From assembly GCF_036409155.1 (NCBI RefSeq), contig NZ_JAZGLW010000001.1, positions 2,728,001 through 2,792,000 of the forward strand: a DNA stretch of 64,000 bases, written 5' to 3'. The notes under the pieces were generated by a model that saw only the letters and a list, made by a program, of their open reading frames with translations, searched no databases and was not told the DNA's origin. The first letter of the stretch is position 1; every line of letters begins with the position of its first letter. The DNA is from Mycobacterium sp. 050128 (GTDB lineage: Bacteria; Actinomycetota; Actinomycetes; Mycobacteriales; Mycobacteriaceae). Of the stretch, positions 28,762 through 38,348 are shown in pieces. The translations under genes and the position numbers were made by a program.

Positions 28762-29913
28762 GTGAGCGAAACCAACGGCCGGGAGGCCGCCCGCGAGATC
28801 GTCGAGATGGATGCGGCGCCGATGGCCCCGGTGGCCGTCGAGATCGCCGTCCGCAACGGCCCGATCAGCGGCATCGCGATCAGCCGCGACGGCAGCCGAT
28901 TGGTGGCCACCCACTATGGATCCGACAGCATCTCGGTCATCGACACCGACACTTTTCGGGTCGTCGACATGATCGACGGCGTCAACGAGCCGCTCGCCAT
29001 CGCGATGGGGGGCTCGGGAACGGGCCGGGCATACGTCAGCACGGCGTCGGCGGCTTATGACTCGATTCAGGTCATCGACGTGTCCACGAACGAGGTGGTC
29101 GCATCGCATCCGCTAGCGCTGAGCGTGAGCGATCTGGCGGTCGATGCCGCCGGGCGAAAGGTGTACGCCAGCCGCAACGGCAACGGTGTTGCCGACCTGG
29201 CCGCCCTGGACACCGAGACCGGCAAGGTCCGGACGATCACGGTCGCGGACGCCGCCACCACGGAATGCGTGCACGTCAGCGCCGACGGATCACGGGTGTA
29301 CGTGGGCGTCAACGGACCCGCCGGCGGCCGGCTTGTCGTGATCGGCACCAAAGCGCAGCCCGAGGCCCGCACCGGCCGGCGCGAGGCGCGCGACACCGGC
29401 GCGCCCACCCGGTTGCGGGTGATCGGCACCGTCGAGATCGGCTTGCCCGTCCGGGACATCGCGCTGAGCCCCAACGGAGCGCTCGCCTACGTAGCGAGTT
29501 GGGCTCCCGAGGTGGGCGTCGTCGTCGACGTGATCGACACCCGGACCAACAAGATCACCAACACGCGCAAGGTCGGCGAGATCGGCGGAATTCTCACCGG
29601 CATGACGCTGTCCGCTGACGGAGACCGCATCTACCTGGTCAGCGACGACAACGTCACCGCGCTGTGCACGCTGACCCACGACGTGATCGCGACCCTCGGA
29701 GCGGGGATGCAGCCGTCCTGCGCGGTGGAAAGCCCGGACGGCAACCGTCTCTACATCGCCGGCTACTCCGGCGCGGTGAGCGTCTCGCCGATCGCGTCGG
29801 CAACGCCGTTGGCCATCGAGAGTGCCGCGGCCGTGCCCGAGCTGTCGACGACCGGCTGGCTGGTGCCCGACCTCCTGCCGCACGAAGTGCCGCACGAACC
29901 CGTGCTCGCCTGA
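28762..29913 (+). CDS. Seven-bladed beta-propeller (YVTN-type) protein, Rv1057-like
   Basis: A protein of about 383 residues built from repeated blades such as ISGIAISRDGSRLVATHYGS, VIDTDTFRVVDMIDG, VSDLAVDAAGRKVYASRNG and VRDIALSPNGALAYVASW. No signal peptide is evident. In M. tuberculosis the homologue Rv1057 is induced by envelope stress and repressed by TrcR; its biochemical role is unknown. The frame extends to 28636. GTG at 28762 (VSETNGREAA) has AAGG upstream; ATG at 28729 is the alternative. A short insertion around 29355-29400 rich in Arg interrupts one blade. Confidence 0.87.
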   Translation: MSETNGREAAREIVEMDAAPMAPVAVEIAVRNGPISGIAISRDGSRLVATHYGSDSISVIDTDTFRVVDMIDGVNEPLAIAMGGSGTGRAYVSTASAAYDSIQVIDVSTNEVVASHPLALSVSDLAVDAAGRKVYASRNGNGVADLAALDTETGKVRTITVADAATTECVHVSADGSRVYVGVNGPAGGRLVVIGTKAQPEARTGRREARDTGAPTRLRVIGTVEIGLPVRDIALSPNGALAYVASWAPEVGVVVDVIDTRTNKITNTRKVGEIGGILTGMTLSADGDRIYLVSDDNVTALCTLTHDVIATLGAGMQPSCAVESPDGNRLYIAGYSGAVSVSPIASATPLAIESAAAVPELSTTGWLVPDLLPHEVPHEPVLA

Positions 29914-30046
29914 GTTTCTGCCCCGTCCCGGCGCGGTACAACACGCTTTGTCGGGGAATGCGGTTTCCCATGGTGTGGCGCGGCGATACCATTCGCCCGA
30001 CCGACCATGAGGCGGTGCCGCGCCGAGACGGTAAGGCGGTAGATCG

Positions 30047-31681
30047 ATGGACAGCACGATGCAGGACTTCCCGCTGACAATCACCGCGATCATGCGGCAC
30101 GGCTGCGGCGTCCACGGTTCCCGGACGGTCACCACGGCGACGGGTGACGGCGGCTACCGGCACACCAGCTACCGCGAGCTGGGGCGCCACGCCGCCCAAC
30201 TGGCACACGCGTTGCGCGGCCTGGGCGTGACCGGAGACCAGCGCGTCGCGACGTTCATGTGGAACAACGCCGAGCACCTCACCGCATACCTCGCAGCCCC
30301 GTCAATGGGCGCCGTGCTGCACACGCTCAACATTCGGCTCTTCCCCGAGCAGATCGCCTACGTCGCCAACGAAGCCGAGGACCAGGTCGTGCTGGTGGAC
30401 CTGTCATTGGCCAAACTGCTCGCCCCGATACTGCGCGAACTCGAAACCGTGCACACCGTGATCGCCGTCGGCGACGGCGACATCGCAGAGCTGCAGGAGC
30501 AGGGCAAGACGGTGCTGCGCTATGCGGAGTTGATCGAGGGCGAGCCGACCGAATTCGACTGGCCGGACCTCGACGAGAAATCGGCGGCCGCGATGTGCTA
30601 CACCAGTGGCACCACCGGAAACCCCAAAGGTGTTGTCTACAGCCATCGTTCGAGCTTTCTGCACACGATGGCCGCGTGCAGCACCAACGGGATCGGGGTG
30701 GGGGCCTGCGACCGGGTGCTGCCCATCGTGCCGATGTTCCACGCCAACGCATGGGGGCTGCCGTACGCGGCCCTGATGGCGGGCGCCGATTTGGTGCTGC
30801 CCGATCGGCATCTGCACGCCCCGTCGGTGATCGACATGATCGAGAAGCTGCGGCCCACCCTGGCCGGCGCGGTGCCGACCATCTGGAACGACGTGATGCA
30901 TCACCTGGAGAAGGACCCCGACCACGACATCTCGTCGCTGCGGCTGGTGGCCTGCGGTGGCTCGGCCGTTCCGGTGTCGATGATGCACACCTTCGAAGAC
31001 AAGTACAACGTCCAGATCCGGCAGTTGTGGGGCATGACCGAAACGTCGCCGCTGGCCACGCTGGCCTGGCCGCCGATCGACACCCCGGAGGAACGGCACT
31101 GGGCCATCCGTGCGACCCAGGGCCGACCGATCTGCGGTGTGGAGATGCGCATCGTCTCCGACGACGGCACGGTGCTACCCGATGACGGCCAGGCCGTGGG
31201 TGAGGTCGAAGTCCGTGGCCCGTGGATCACCGGCTCCTACTACCTCGGGCGGGACGCGGCCAGATTCGACTCCGGGTGGTTGCGCACCGGCGACGTCGGC
31301 CGCATCGATGAGGAAGGCTTCATCACCCTCACCGACCGCGCCAAGGACGTGATCAAGTCCGGCGGAGAGTGGATCTCCTCGGTCGAGTTGGAGAACTGCC
31401 TGATCGGTCACCCGGACGTACTCGAGGCCGCCGTCGTCGGAGTTCCCGACGAGCGCTGGCAGGAACGCCCGCTCGCCGTCGTCGTCCTCAATGAGGGCGC
31501 CTCGGTCGGCGCCGCCGAATTGCGAAAGTTTCTGTCCGACAAGGTCGCTCGCTGGTGGCTGCCCGAGCGGTGGGCCTTCGCCGACGAGATTCCGCGTACC
31601 AGCGTGGGCAAGTACGACAAGAAGGCCATCCGGGCCCGGCACGCAGACAGCGGATACAAGGTCACCGAGGCGCACGACTGA
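30047..31681 (+). CDS. fadD14: Fatty-acid-CoA ligase, FadD14-like
   Basis: An AMP-forming acyl-CoA synthetase of 544 residues that activates a carboxylic acid as acyl-AMP and then CoA thioester. Visible: the P-loop [28 protein letters not shown], the adenine-binding [23 protein letters not shown], the hinge [18 protein letters not shown] and the catalytic Lys in [13 protein letters not shown]. This set is typical of medium- or long-chain FadD enzymes. ATG at 30047 or 30059 could start it. It follows the propeller gene as Rv1058 follows Rv1057. Confidence 0.92.
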   Translation: MDSTMQDFPLTITAIMRHGCGVHGSRTVTTATGDGGYRHTSYRELGRHAAQLAHALRGLGVTGDQRVATFMWNNAEHLTAYLAAPSMGAVLHTLNIRLFPEQIAYVANEAEDQVVLVDLSLAKLLAPILRELETVHTVIAVGDGDIAELQEQGKTVLRYAELIEGEPTEFDWPDLDEKSAAAMCYTSGTTGNPKGVVYSHRSSFLHTMAACSTNGIGVGACDRVLPIVPMFHANAWGLPYAALMAGADLVLPDRHLHAPSVIDMIEKLRPTLAGAVPTIWNDVMHHLEKDPDHDISSLRLVACGGSAVPVSMMHTFEDKYNVQIRQLWGMTETSPLATLAWPPIDTPEERHWAIRATQGRPICGVEMRIVSDDGTVLPDDGQAVGEVEVRGPWITGSYYLGRDAARFDSGWLRTGDVGRIDEEGFITLTDRAKDVIKSGGEWISSVELENCLIGHPDVLEAAVVGVPDERWQERPLAVVVLNEGASVGAAELRKFLSDKVARWWLPERWAFADEIPRTSVGKYDKKAIRARHADSGYKVTEAHD

Positions 31682-31738
31682 AGCCCGGCGCCGCGGGCAG
31701 ACACGCCTGCGCGCCGGCAGCCGAAAGGGGTTAACTCC

Positions 31739-32212
31739 ATGGCACATTCGCGTGTCTTCTCCGAATCGCTGGTGATACCGGTTCCGGTCGAGCAGGCGTT
31801 CCACCGCACGCTGCCGGTGCCGCTCACGGAGATCTTCAGCCGCCGGCATGGGCTGTTCCCGCCGATCAAAGAAGTGCGCGACCAGACCGGTGCGTGGGAT
31901 GCCGCGGGCCAGACCCGCACCGTGGTGATGGCCGGCGGTGGCAGCACGCGCGAGGAACTCACCAGCGTCGACCCGCCGCGATCGTTCGGTTACCGGCTCG
32001 GCGACGTCACCGGCCCGATGGCTCTGCTGGTCGACCACGTACTGGGCGAGTGGACCTTCACCCCGACCGCCGGCGGCACCGAGGTCACCTGGCGCTGGGA
32101 CATTCACCCGCGCTCGGTGCTGACCGCGTTGGCGCTGCCCGTGTTCGGCACGATGTGGAAGGGCTACGCGCGCCAAGCCCTGCGTGACCTGTCGGGGATG
32201 CTGACGCGCTGA
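31739..32212 (+). CDS. SRPBCC family protein
   Basis: A 157-residue START/Bet v1-like (SRPBCC) protein with a hydrophobic ligand cavity. The N-terminal strand SRVFSESLVIPVPVEQAFHR, the central EVRDQTGAWDAAGQTRTVVM and GGTEVTWRWDIHPRSVLTAL, and a long C-terminal helix ending LRDLSGMLTR fit the fold. The length equals Rv1060, which sits at the same place. GAAAGGGG upstream is the likely ribosome-binding site. The ligand is unknown; the neighbours suggest lipid handling, which is inference. Confidence 0.85.
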   Translation: MAHSRVFSESLVIPVPVEQAFHRTLPVPLTEIFSRRHGLFPPIKEVRDQTGAWDAAGQTRTVVMAGGGSTREELTSVDPPRSFGYRLGDVTGPMALLVDHVLGEWTFTPTAGGTEVTWRWDIHPRSVLTALALPVFGTMWKGYARQALRDLSGMLTR

Positions 32213-32242
32213 GGCCGCAACCGTATTCGGTACCGTCGAGCC

Positions 32243-33133
32243 ATGTGTCGACTCTTTGGCCTGCACGCCGGGACGCACGCCTGCACCGCGACCTTCTGGC
32301 TGCTCGACGCGCCGGACAGTCTTTCCGAGCAGAGCAGGCGGAATCCGGATGGCACCGGCCTGGGTGTCTTCGAAGCGAACGGCGAACCGCGGCTGTACAA
32401 GGAGCCGATAGCGGCGTGGCAGGACAGCGACTTCGCCACCGAAGCCCACCGCTTGACCGGTACGACGTTCATCGCCCACGTGCGCTACGCGACGACCGGA
32501 TCGCTCGATGTCCGCAACACCCACCCGTTTCTGCAGGACGGCCGGATCTTCGCGCACAACGGCGTGCTCGAGGGACTGGAGATCCTCGACGAGCGGCTGC
32601 GCGAGGTCGGCGCCGACGACTTGGTGCTGGGGCAAACCGATTCGGAGCGGGTGTTCGCGTTGATGACCGCATCGATCCGCGCGGCGGGCGGCGACGTCTC
32701 CACCGGCATCACCGAGGCGATGACCTGGCTTGCGGACAACGTGCCGATCTATGCGGTCAACGTGCTGCTGTGCACCGCCACGGACATGTGGGCGATGCGC
32801 TACCCGGCAACTCACCAGCTCTGCCTGCTGGACCGGCGCGACGAGCCCGCCGCCACCCCCGACTCGGAGTTTGACTTGCGTACCATGCGAATTCACGCGC
32901 AGTCCGACCTGCTGTGCACGCAGCCGTCGGTGGTGCTGGCCACCGAACCGATGGACAACGACCCGCGCTGGCGTCTGCTGCACCCCGGCGAGCTACTGCA
33001 CGTCGACGGTTCCCTGCAGATCCACCGGACGATGATCCTGCCGGACCCGCCCAAGCACCTGCTGCGCAGGGAGGATCTGAGCGTGCCGGTCGAAGACGCG
33101 CAGCACGCTCTGCCCAACACCAGGAAGCTGTGA
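32243..33133 (+). CDS. Class II glutamine amidotransferase-like protein
   Basis: A 296-residue Ntn-hydrolase of the YafJ/EgtC type, beginning MCRLFGLHAG, so that removal of Met exposes the catalytic Cys2. Conserved parts are RRNPDGTGLGVFE, FIAHVRYATTGSLDVRNTHPF, IFAHNGVLEG and GQTDSERVFALM. It lacks a fused synthetase domain, so the acceptor of ammonia, or the amide hydrolysed, is unknown. It is not in an ergothioneine cluster here. One base separates it from the patatin gene, indicating an operon. Equivalent to Rv1061. Confidence 0.9.
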   Translation: MCRLFGLHAGTHACTATFWLLDAPDSLSEQSRRNPDGTGLGVFEANGEPRLYKEPIAAWQDSDFATEAHRLTGTTFIAHVRYATTGSLDVRNTHPFLQDGRIFAHNGVLEGLEILDERLREVGADDLVLGQTDSERVFALMTASIRAAGGDVSTGITEAMTWLADNVPIYAVNVLLCTATDMWAMRYPATHQLCLLDRRDEPAATPDSEFDLRTMRIHAQSDLLCTQPSVVLATEPMDNDPRWRLLHPGELLHVDGSLQIHRTMILPDPPKHLLRREDLSVPVEDAQHALPNTRKL

Positions 33134-33134
33134 C

Positions 33135-34004
33135 ATGACGTCCAGACGCGCGCTGGTGTTGGCCGGCGGGGGAATAGCCGGGATCGCCTGGGAGACAGGA
33201 ATGTTGCAGGGCATTGCCGACAAGTCACCGGCGGCGGCGCGGCTGCTGCTGGATTCGGACGTGCTGGTCGGAACGTCGGCGGGTTCGGCTGTCGCCGCGC
33301 AGATCGGCAGCGGCAGCACGCTGGAGACGCTGTTCGATCGGCAAATCGCCGAGACGTCAAGCGAAATCGATTCCGGCGTCGACCTCGAGACCATCACCGA
33401 GTTGTTCCTGACCGCCCTTGGTGAGCCGTACGACGACTCGCAGGGCAGGACCCGTCAGCAGATGCAGCGGATCGGGGCCGTGGCCCTGAGCACCAAGACC
33501 GTCCCGGAGCCGTTGCGCCGCCAGGTGATTGCGCAACGTCTGCCGTCGCACGACTGGCCACCCCGCGCGCTGCGCATCACCGCGATCGACACTGCCACCG
33601 GCGAATTGGTGGTCTTCGACTCCGAATCGCAAGTGGAGCTGGTCGATGCCGTCGCAGCCAGTTGCGCGGTGCCGGGCGCGTGGCCGCCGGTGACGATCGC
33701 GGGCCGGCGATACATGGACGGTGGGGTGGCCAGCACGGTGAACCTCGACGTCGCCCGCGACTGCGACGCGGCCGTGGTGTTGGTGCCCGCCGCGGCCGAC
33801 GCACCATCGCCGTTCGGCGACGGGCCGGCCGCCGAGATCGCGGCGTTCGGCGGCAGCGCATTCGGGGTATTCGCCGACGCCGACTCGTTGAAAGCGTTCG
33901 GGCCCAATGTCTTAGACCCGCGCAGTCGCGTCAGCTCGGCCGTGGCGGGCCGGGAACAGGGCCGCCGCGAAGCCCACGCCGTCGCCCGGTTCTTGAACGT
34001 CTGA
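33135..34004 (+). CDS. Patatin-like phospholipase
   Basis: A 289-residue patatin-fold hydrolase. The oxyanion-hole motif is VLAGGGIAGIAWETGML, the nucleophile motif GTSAGS and the Asp of the dyad lies in YMDGGVASTVN. It would cleave acyl esters of lipids in the cytosol or at the membrane face. There is no signal peptide. It is the last gene of a forward run and ends one base short of the convergent oxoamine synthase gene. Homologous to Rv1062. Confidence 0.9.
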   Translation: MTSRRALVLAGGGIAGIAWETGMLQGIADKSPAAARLLLDSDVLVGTSAGSAVAAQIGSGSTLETLFDRQIAETSSEIDSGVDLETITELFLTALGEPYDDSQGRTRQQMQRIGAVALSTKTVPEPLRRQVIAQRLPSHDWPPRALRITAIDTATGELVVFDSESQVELVDAVAASCAVPGAWPPVTIAGRRYMDGGVASTVNLDVARDCDAAVVLVPAAADAPSPFGDGPAAEIAAFGGSAFGVFADADSLKAFGPNVLDPRSRVSSAVAGREQGRREAHAVARFLNV

Positions 34005-34005
34005 T

Positions 34006-35364
34006 CTAGCCGCCCTCCAACATCGAGACGGCGTCTAGATCCGCCAGCTCGCGGCAGGCGATCCGGTAACCGTCGGCGATCTTGTCGACCGCGCTGGCGA
34101 TATCGCTTTCGCTGTGGTTGGCCATCACCTGCATCCGGAAACGCGCCTGGCCTCTGGCCACGGCCGGGAACTCGACGAGATTGGCTACCAACCCGTTTCG
34201 ATGCAACTGCCGGCTGACCAGTCGGGCTATCCGCTCGCTACCCATCTTGACGCAGACGATCGGCGACGGGTCGCCGTAGACCTCGAAGCCCACGTCGGCC
34301 AGCCGCGCCCGCAATTGCAAGACATTGGTCATGCACCGGTGCCGTAGCTCCGCGCCTTGTGCGCTGTCGACGATGTCGAAGGCCTTGAGCACGATGGCCG
34401 CCTGGATCGGCGACAGGGCGTTGGAGAAGGTGTTCGGTGAGGCGTAGAAGCGCAGGTACTCGGTCACTCGGCGATGCTTGGTGGCGACGAATCCACCGTT
34501 GGAGGCAAAGGTTTTGGAGAACGATCCCATCACGAGGTCGACCTTGCCCAGCATGGCCTGCAAGCCGATGTGGCCGCGCCCGTCGGGGCCGATCGAGCCC
34601 AGATCGTGTGCTACGTCGACCATCAGTGTCGCCCCGAATTGGCGTGCCAGCGCTTGTAATTCGGCGATGTCGGGGGTGTCAGAATTCATCGAGAACAACG
34701 CCTCGGTCACGATCATGATGCCGTGGTCACGGTCTTGGGCGCGAATCGCTTCCAGCTTCGCGCGGGCGTCGGCGGTGTCGTTGTGCTTGAACAGATGCAC
34801 ATTGCGCGTCGCCGCGGCCGCACCCTCCTGCAGACAGGCGTGGGCGAGCCGGTCCATGACGATGTGATCGCCGGACCGCACCAGGCCCTTGACCACGCCG
34901 TAGCCGGCTGCCCAACCGGTGGAGAACAGGCTGACGTACTCGGCGTCGACGAAATCCGCAATCTTGCGCTCCAGCGCGAGCGACACCGACGTGTTGCCCA
35001 CCAGAGCCGGGGAACCGGCACTGTGGACTCCGTAGTCGTCGATCGCGGCCCGCGCCGCGGCCTTGATCTCGGGGTGACCGGAGAGCGAAAGGTAGTCCTG
35101 CGAAGCGAAATTCACCCCCGACATGGTTCTGCCGGCGTCGTCGTGCACGGTGGCATGGCGCCTGGGTCCGGCCTGGGTGGCCCGGCCGAACGGCCATAGG
35201 CCGTGTTCGCGCCGGCAGTCCTGCCACCGGTAGAACCCGTCGACGCGCGCGACGAGGTCGTCGCCGGCCAATTCACGGAAGTCCTGCATGCTGCCGTCCA
35301 GTGTCGCGGGGTCCGTTGCCTCGGCGATTGTTGCAGCCTCGGGGATGCCGGCTGTGAGAGTCAC
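34006..35364 (-). CDS. Alpha-oxoamine synthase family aminotransferase (BioF / KBL / serine palmitoyltransferase type)
   Basis: A 452-residue PLP enzyme of the fold-type I alpha-oxoamine synthase family, which joins an amino acid to an acyl-CoA with loss of CO2. Visible: FASQDYLSLSGHPEIKAAA, HSAGSPALVGNT, the PLP-stacking MDRLAHACLQ, VDVAHDLGSIGPDGRGH and the PLP Lys in GSFSKTFASNGG. An N-terminal extension of about 65 residues is unlike BioF. I do not recall an equivalent between Rv1062 and Rv1063c. BioF, 2-amino-3-ketobutyrate ligase or sphingolipid-type activity are all possible. Confidence 0.88.
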   Translation of the reverse strand: MTLTAGIPEAATIAEATDPATLDGSMQDFRELAGDDLVARVDGFYRWQDCRREHGLWPFGRATQAGPRRHATVHDDAGRTMSGVNFASQDYLSLSGHPEIKAAARAAIDDYGVHSAGSPALVGNTSVSLALERKIADFVDAEYVSLFSTGWAAGYGVVKGLVRSGDHIVMDRLAHACLQEGAAAATRNVHLFKHNDTADARAKLEAIRAQDRDHGIMIVTEALFSMNSDTPDIAELQALARQFGATLMVDVAHDLGSIGPDGRGHIGLQAMLGKVDLVMGSFSKTFASNGGFVATKHRRVTEYLRFYASPNTFSNALSPIQAAIVLKAFDIVDSAQGAELRHRCMTNVLQLRARLADVGFEVYGDPSPIVCVKMGSERIARLVSRQLHRNGLVANLVEFPAVARGQARFRMQVMANHSESDIASAVDKIADGYRIACRELADLDAVSMLEGG

Positions 35365-35601
35365 TGCGCTCCTTGGGATTTGATCTTGACAAGAGGTCAG
35401 GGTGCCCGCGCGCCCAGGTTACTGGGCTCGTGTTGAATAACCTGTGAATCGCGTTGTAATTGACTTTTAACAGTGCCGGTCGCAGACCTGAAAGCTCCGA
35501 GGAGTCGTTCAAATGCCCCGCGTCGCGGCGGCGGGACGCTAGGATTCTACGTCTCGGTGGAGCCGAGGAGATCCCAACCGCCCCAACGGCTTCCGGGATG
35601 A

Positions 35602-36639
35602 TCAGTCCTCGATGGCCGGCGGAGCGGGATCCACAGAAGCGGGCTCGAGTGAATCCAGGGCCTGGTCGGCCAGCGACCGGCCGACGTCTATCACCTCAGC
35701 GGCCCGGTGAAAATCCAGGCTCCGGCACGTCGAACGCGGCACCTCGATCAACAGATCGGGTGGGTAGGCCGACAGCATGTGGCGGGTGAGCGCCGACTGG
35801 GCGATATCGAAGGCCCGGTACATCACCTCGAAGCTGCCCAGCTTCGGAACCCCGGACGCCTCCACGAGTTCGTCGCCGTCGCCCTCGCCCGAGTCCTCCG
35901 TCCAGGTGTCCGCCCCGAACCGGCTCAAGACCGCTCGCGCGGTGGGCCGGTCGAGCAGCGAGCGCACCGCCGAGGTGTCGAGCAGCGCAGTCGTGCTGCG
36001 CACCATGCGATTCAGCAACTCGACGGTGGCGCCGGGCTCGGGTTCTCGTTTCGCGATCACCTCGCTGCCGCTGACGCCCACGGCGATCGTCAGGTCGGCA
36101 TTCACGGCCGCGAGCGGGGCCATCGGCAGCGGATCGAGGATGCCGCCGTCGGCGAGCAGGCGGCCGCCGACTTCGTGGGGCGGGATCACCCCTGGAATCG
36201 CGATCGAGGCCCGGATCGCCTCGTCGAGCGGACCGTGCTGAAACCACACCGACTTGCCGGCCAGCAGATCGGTCGCCACCGCCGTGTAGGGGATCGGCAG
36301 TTCCTCGATCGTGACCGGGCCGAGGATGTCGCGCACCGCCTCCAGGATCTTCTCTGCCCGCATCACCCCCGCCGCGCTGATCGACGGGTCGAGCAGTCGC
36401 AGGATGGTGCGTTGCGTCAGCGACTTCGCCCAGTCGGCGAAATCGTCGAGCCGCCCGGCGGCCTGCAGACCGCCGATCATCGCGCCCATCGACGAGCCGG
36501 TGATCCCCACGATCTCGAAGCCGCGCTCCTGCAGCGCCTCGATCACCCCGATGTGGGCGTAACCCCGGGCGCCACCGCTCCCGAGTGCCACGGCGACCCG
36601 GGGACGTGAGGATCGACGCTCGACGGCTTCGCCAGACAC
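35602..36639 (-). CDS. Patatin-like phospholipase, RssA/NTE type
   Basis: A 345-residue patatin-family serine hydrolase. The glycine-rich oxyanion motif ALGSGGARGYAHIGVIEAL, the nucleophile GSSMGAMIGG and the Asp-containing LLADGGILDPLPM are intact, so it should be an active lipid acyl hydrolase. The C-terminal 100 residues are a charged, family-specific extension. Homologous to Rv1063c. With the gene at 33135 it brackets the oxoamine synthase gene, so two lipid hydrolases and a possible long-chain base synthase are clustered. Confidence 0.9.
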   Translation of the reverse strand: MSGEAVERRSSRPRVAVALGSGGARGYAHIGVIEALQERGFEIVGITGSSMGAMIGGLQAAGRLDDFADWAKSLTQRTILRLLDPSISAAGVMRAEKILEAVRDILGPVTIEELPIPYTAVATDLLAGKSVWFQHGPLDEAIRASIAIPGVIPPHEVGGRLLADGGILDPLPMAPLAAVNADLTIAVGVSGSEVIAKREPEPGATVELLNRMVRSTTALLDTSAVRSLLDRPTARAVLSRFGADTWTEDSGEGDGDELVEASGVPKLGSFEVMYRAFDIAQSALTRHMLSAYPPDLLIEVPRSTCRSLDFHRAAEVIDVGRSLADQALDSLEPASVDPAPPAIED

Positions 36640-36742
36640 CCCTACATCTTGCGTGCCGCAAGCGACCCTCGCCGGGTCGGGGCGGCACTTTTTTCATCCG
36701 TGATCGCAATTGCGCAGGAGTTCGAACCGCGGCCGCGGGGCG

Positions 36743-37198
36743 CTAGTCGCATTCGTCGTCGGCGGCCGCCCGCGCGGCGGTGATCACCGCCGCCTGCCGG
36801 GCCGGCATCAGGTCCACCCACCTGGTGTTCCAGCTGCCCGCGGTGGCTGTCGGGGAGGTCTGCAGCATCGCCAAATAGGGCTCGAACTGGGATTCCCCGG
36901 TCTTGGGCCGCGCGTCCATCCACACTTTTGCGGCATGACAGGCCTGGTAGTACTCCTCTTCGGTCGACTCCGCGGGGACATCGACCTTGGTTGTCACCCC
37001 GGCGGGGGACAGGCCGACCGCCCCCGGCGGCACCGAAGCCGGGCCCTGCGGGCGGGGCGACGACGGCGGCGCCGAGGACGTGACCTTGCCCGCGGGCGTA
37101 CCGCCCGACGAGCACCCGGTGACCGAAAGCGCAGCGATCAAACCGGCCGCCACAACGGGTGCGCCCCAGCGCCGGGGGCGGTGAGTGCACGACCACAC
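36743..37198 (-). CDS. lpqV: Lipoprotein LpqV
   Basis: A small lipoprotein of 151 residues. The signal peptide contains GAPVVAAGLIAALSVTGC, with lipobox VTGC, followed by a Ser/Pro/Gly-rich linker to about residue 65. The mature domain (STEEEYYQACHAAKVWMDAR and an acidic end DDECD) has two Cys that could pair. No enzyme motif is visible and the role is unknown. It is divergent from the cysteine-dioxygenase-like gene and matches Rv1064c in position and type. Confidence 0.9.
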   Translation of the reverse strand: MWSCTHRPRRWGAPVVAAGLIAALSVTGCSSGGTPAGKVTSSAPPSSPRPQGPASVPPGAVGLSPAGVTTKVDVPAESTEEEYYQACHAAKVWMDARPKTGESQFEPYLAMLQTSPTATAGSWNTRWVDLMPARQAAVITAARAAADDECD

Positions 37199-37311
37199 CG
37201 CCTCAATCTATGCAACACTGGCGGCCGTGATGGAGCGCTTCGGATTTTGCGAGTGTTGTCGGCCTTAACGCGCCGCCCTTGCCCAATCCCATCGCTTGTG
37301 GAGTTCTCCCC

Positions 37312-37911
37312 ATGTCTGTGTCTGTCGCCAGTTCCGTTGCGTTGCGTCCACCGACCGTCGCGACGCCGTCCGCGGGGCCCACGCGGCTGCGGGTTCCCGA
37401 CCTGCTGCACGCCACCGATCAAGCCGCCGACGATGTGCTCAGCGGCCGTTGCGACCACCTGCTGCCCGACGGCGGCGTCCCGGATTCGCAGCGCTGGTTC
37501 ACCCGCATCCACGGCGACGACGAAATCGACGTCTGGCTGATCAGCTGGGTTCCCGGCCACCCCACCGAACTGCACGACCACGGTGGGTCACTGGGTGCGC
37601 TGACTGTGGTCTCCGGATCGCTCAACGAATTCCGTTGGGACGGAACGAGTTTACGGCGCCGTCGGCTCGACGCCGGTGATCAGGCCGGCTTTCCGCTGGG
37701 CTGGGTGCACGACGTGGTGTGGGCGCCCAGGCCTGTCGCGCGCTCGCTGCCGGGGGCCGTCACCGGAATCCAGCGACCGGCTGCACCGACGCTGAGCGTG
37801 CACGCGTACTCGCCGCCGCTGAGCGCGATGTCGTACTACGAGGTCACCGAGAACAGCAGGCTGCGCCGCCGGCGCACCGAACTGACCGACCAACCGGAGG
37901 GGACGCAATGA
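37312..37911 (+). CDS. Cysteine dioxygenase-like cupin
   Basis: A 199-residue cupin of the cysteine dioxygenase type I family. The metal site is visible in PTELHDHGGSLGALTVVSG, where HxH and a later Glu/His (GWVHDVVW) would bind iron. Family enzymes oxidise cysteine or related thiols to sulfinates. ATG at 37312 is chosen over the upstream in-frame start at 37279. It overlaps the rhodanese gene by four bases (ATGA), which supports a shared role in sulfur metabolism. Equivalent to Rv1065. Confidence 0.87.
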   Translation: MSVSVASSVALRPPTVATPSAGPTRLRVPDLLHATDQAADDVLSGRCDHLLPDGGVPDSQRWFTRIHGDDEIDVWLISWVPGHPTELHDHGGSLGALTVVSGSLNEFRWDGTSLRRRRLDAGDQAGFPLGWVHDVVWAPRPVARSLPGAVTGIQRPAAPTLSVHAYSPPLSAMSYYEVTENSRLRRRRTELTDQPEGTQ

Positions 37912-38348
37912 GCCGTATCGACGTGGTATTGAGATCCGCCCGGCGCCGTTTTCGGCGGCTTGGAGCCGCCGAGGTGCCCGATGCTCTGCGGCGTGGGGCG
38001 GTGCTCGTCGACATCCGGCCGCAGGCGCAGCGATTCCGCGAGGGCGAGATTCCCGGTGCCCTGGTGATCGAACGCAATGTCCTGGAATGGCGTTGCGACC
38101 CGACCAGTGATGCCCGCCTGCCCGAAGCCGTCGGCGACGACGTCGAGTGGGTGATTGTGTGTTCGGAGGGCTACACCTCCAGCCTGGCGGCGGCCGCGCT
38201 GCTCGACATCGGCCTGCACCGGGCCACCGACGTCGTCGGTGGCTATCACGCGCTGGCCGGCGCCGGTGTGCTCGCCGAATTGGCCGGCGATCCGGTCAAT
38301 CCGGACGTGCTGGCGAACGCCGGGGCACCCGCCCGCCGCTGGCTCTAA
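37908..38348 (+). CDS. Rhodanese-like domain protein
   Basis: A single-domain rhodanese of 146 residues. The N-terminal LVDIRPQAQRFREGEIPGAL is the conserved CH2A region and the active-site loop is VIVCSEGYTSSLAAA, with the catalytic Cys present. Such proteins move sulfane sulfur. The start ATG lies within the stop of the cysteine-dioxygenase-like gene, so translation is probably coupled and the two may handle the same sulfur products. It ends overlapping the convergent hydrolase gene by four bases. Equivalent to Rv1066. Confidence 0.9.
   Translation: MSRIDVVLRSARRRFRRLGAAEVPDALRRGAVLVDIRPQAQRFREGEIPGALVIERNVLEWRCDPTSDARLPEAVGDDVEWVIVCSEGYTSSLAAAALLDIGLHRATDVVGGYHALAGAGVLAELAGDPVNPDVLANAGAPARRWL

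Noticed and set aside
31175..32983. 602-codon minus-strand frame opposite fadD14, SRPBCC and the amidotransferase
   Set aside because: Spans three well-supported plus-strand genes and has no recognisable domain.
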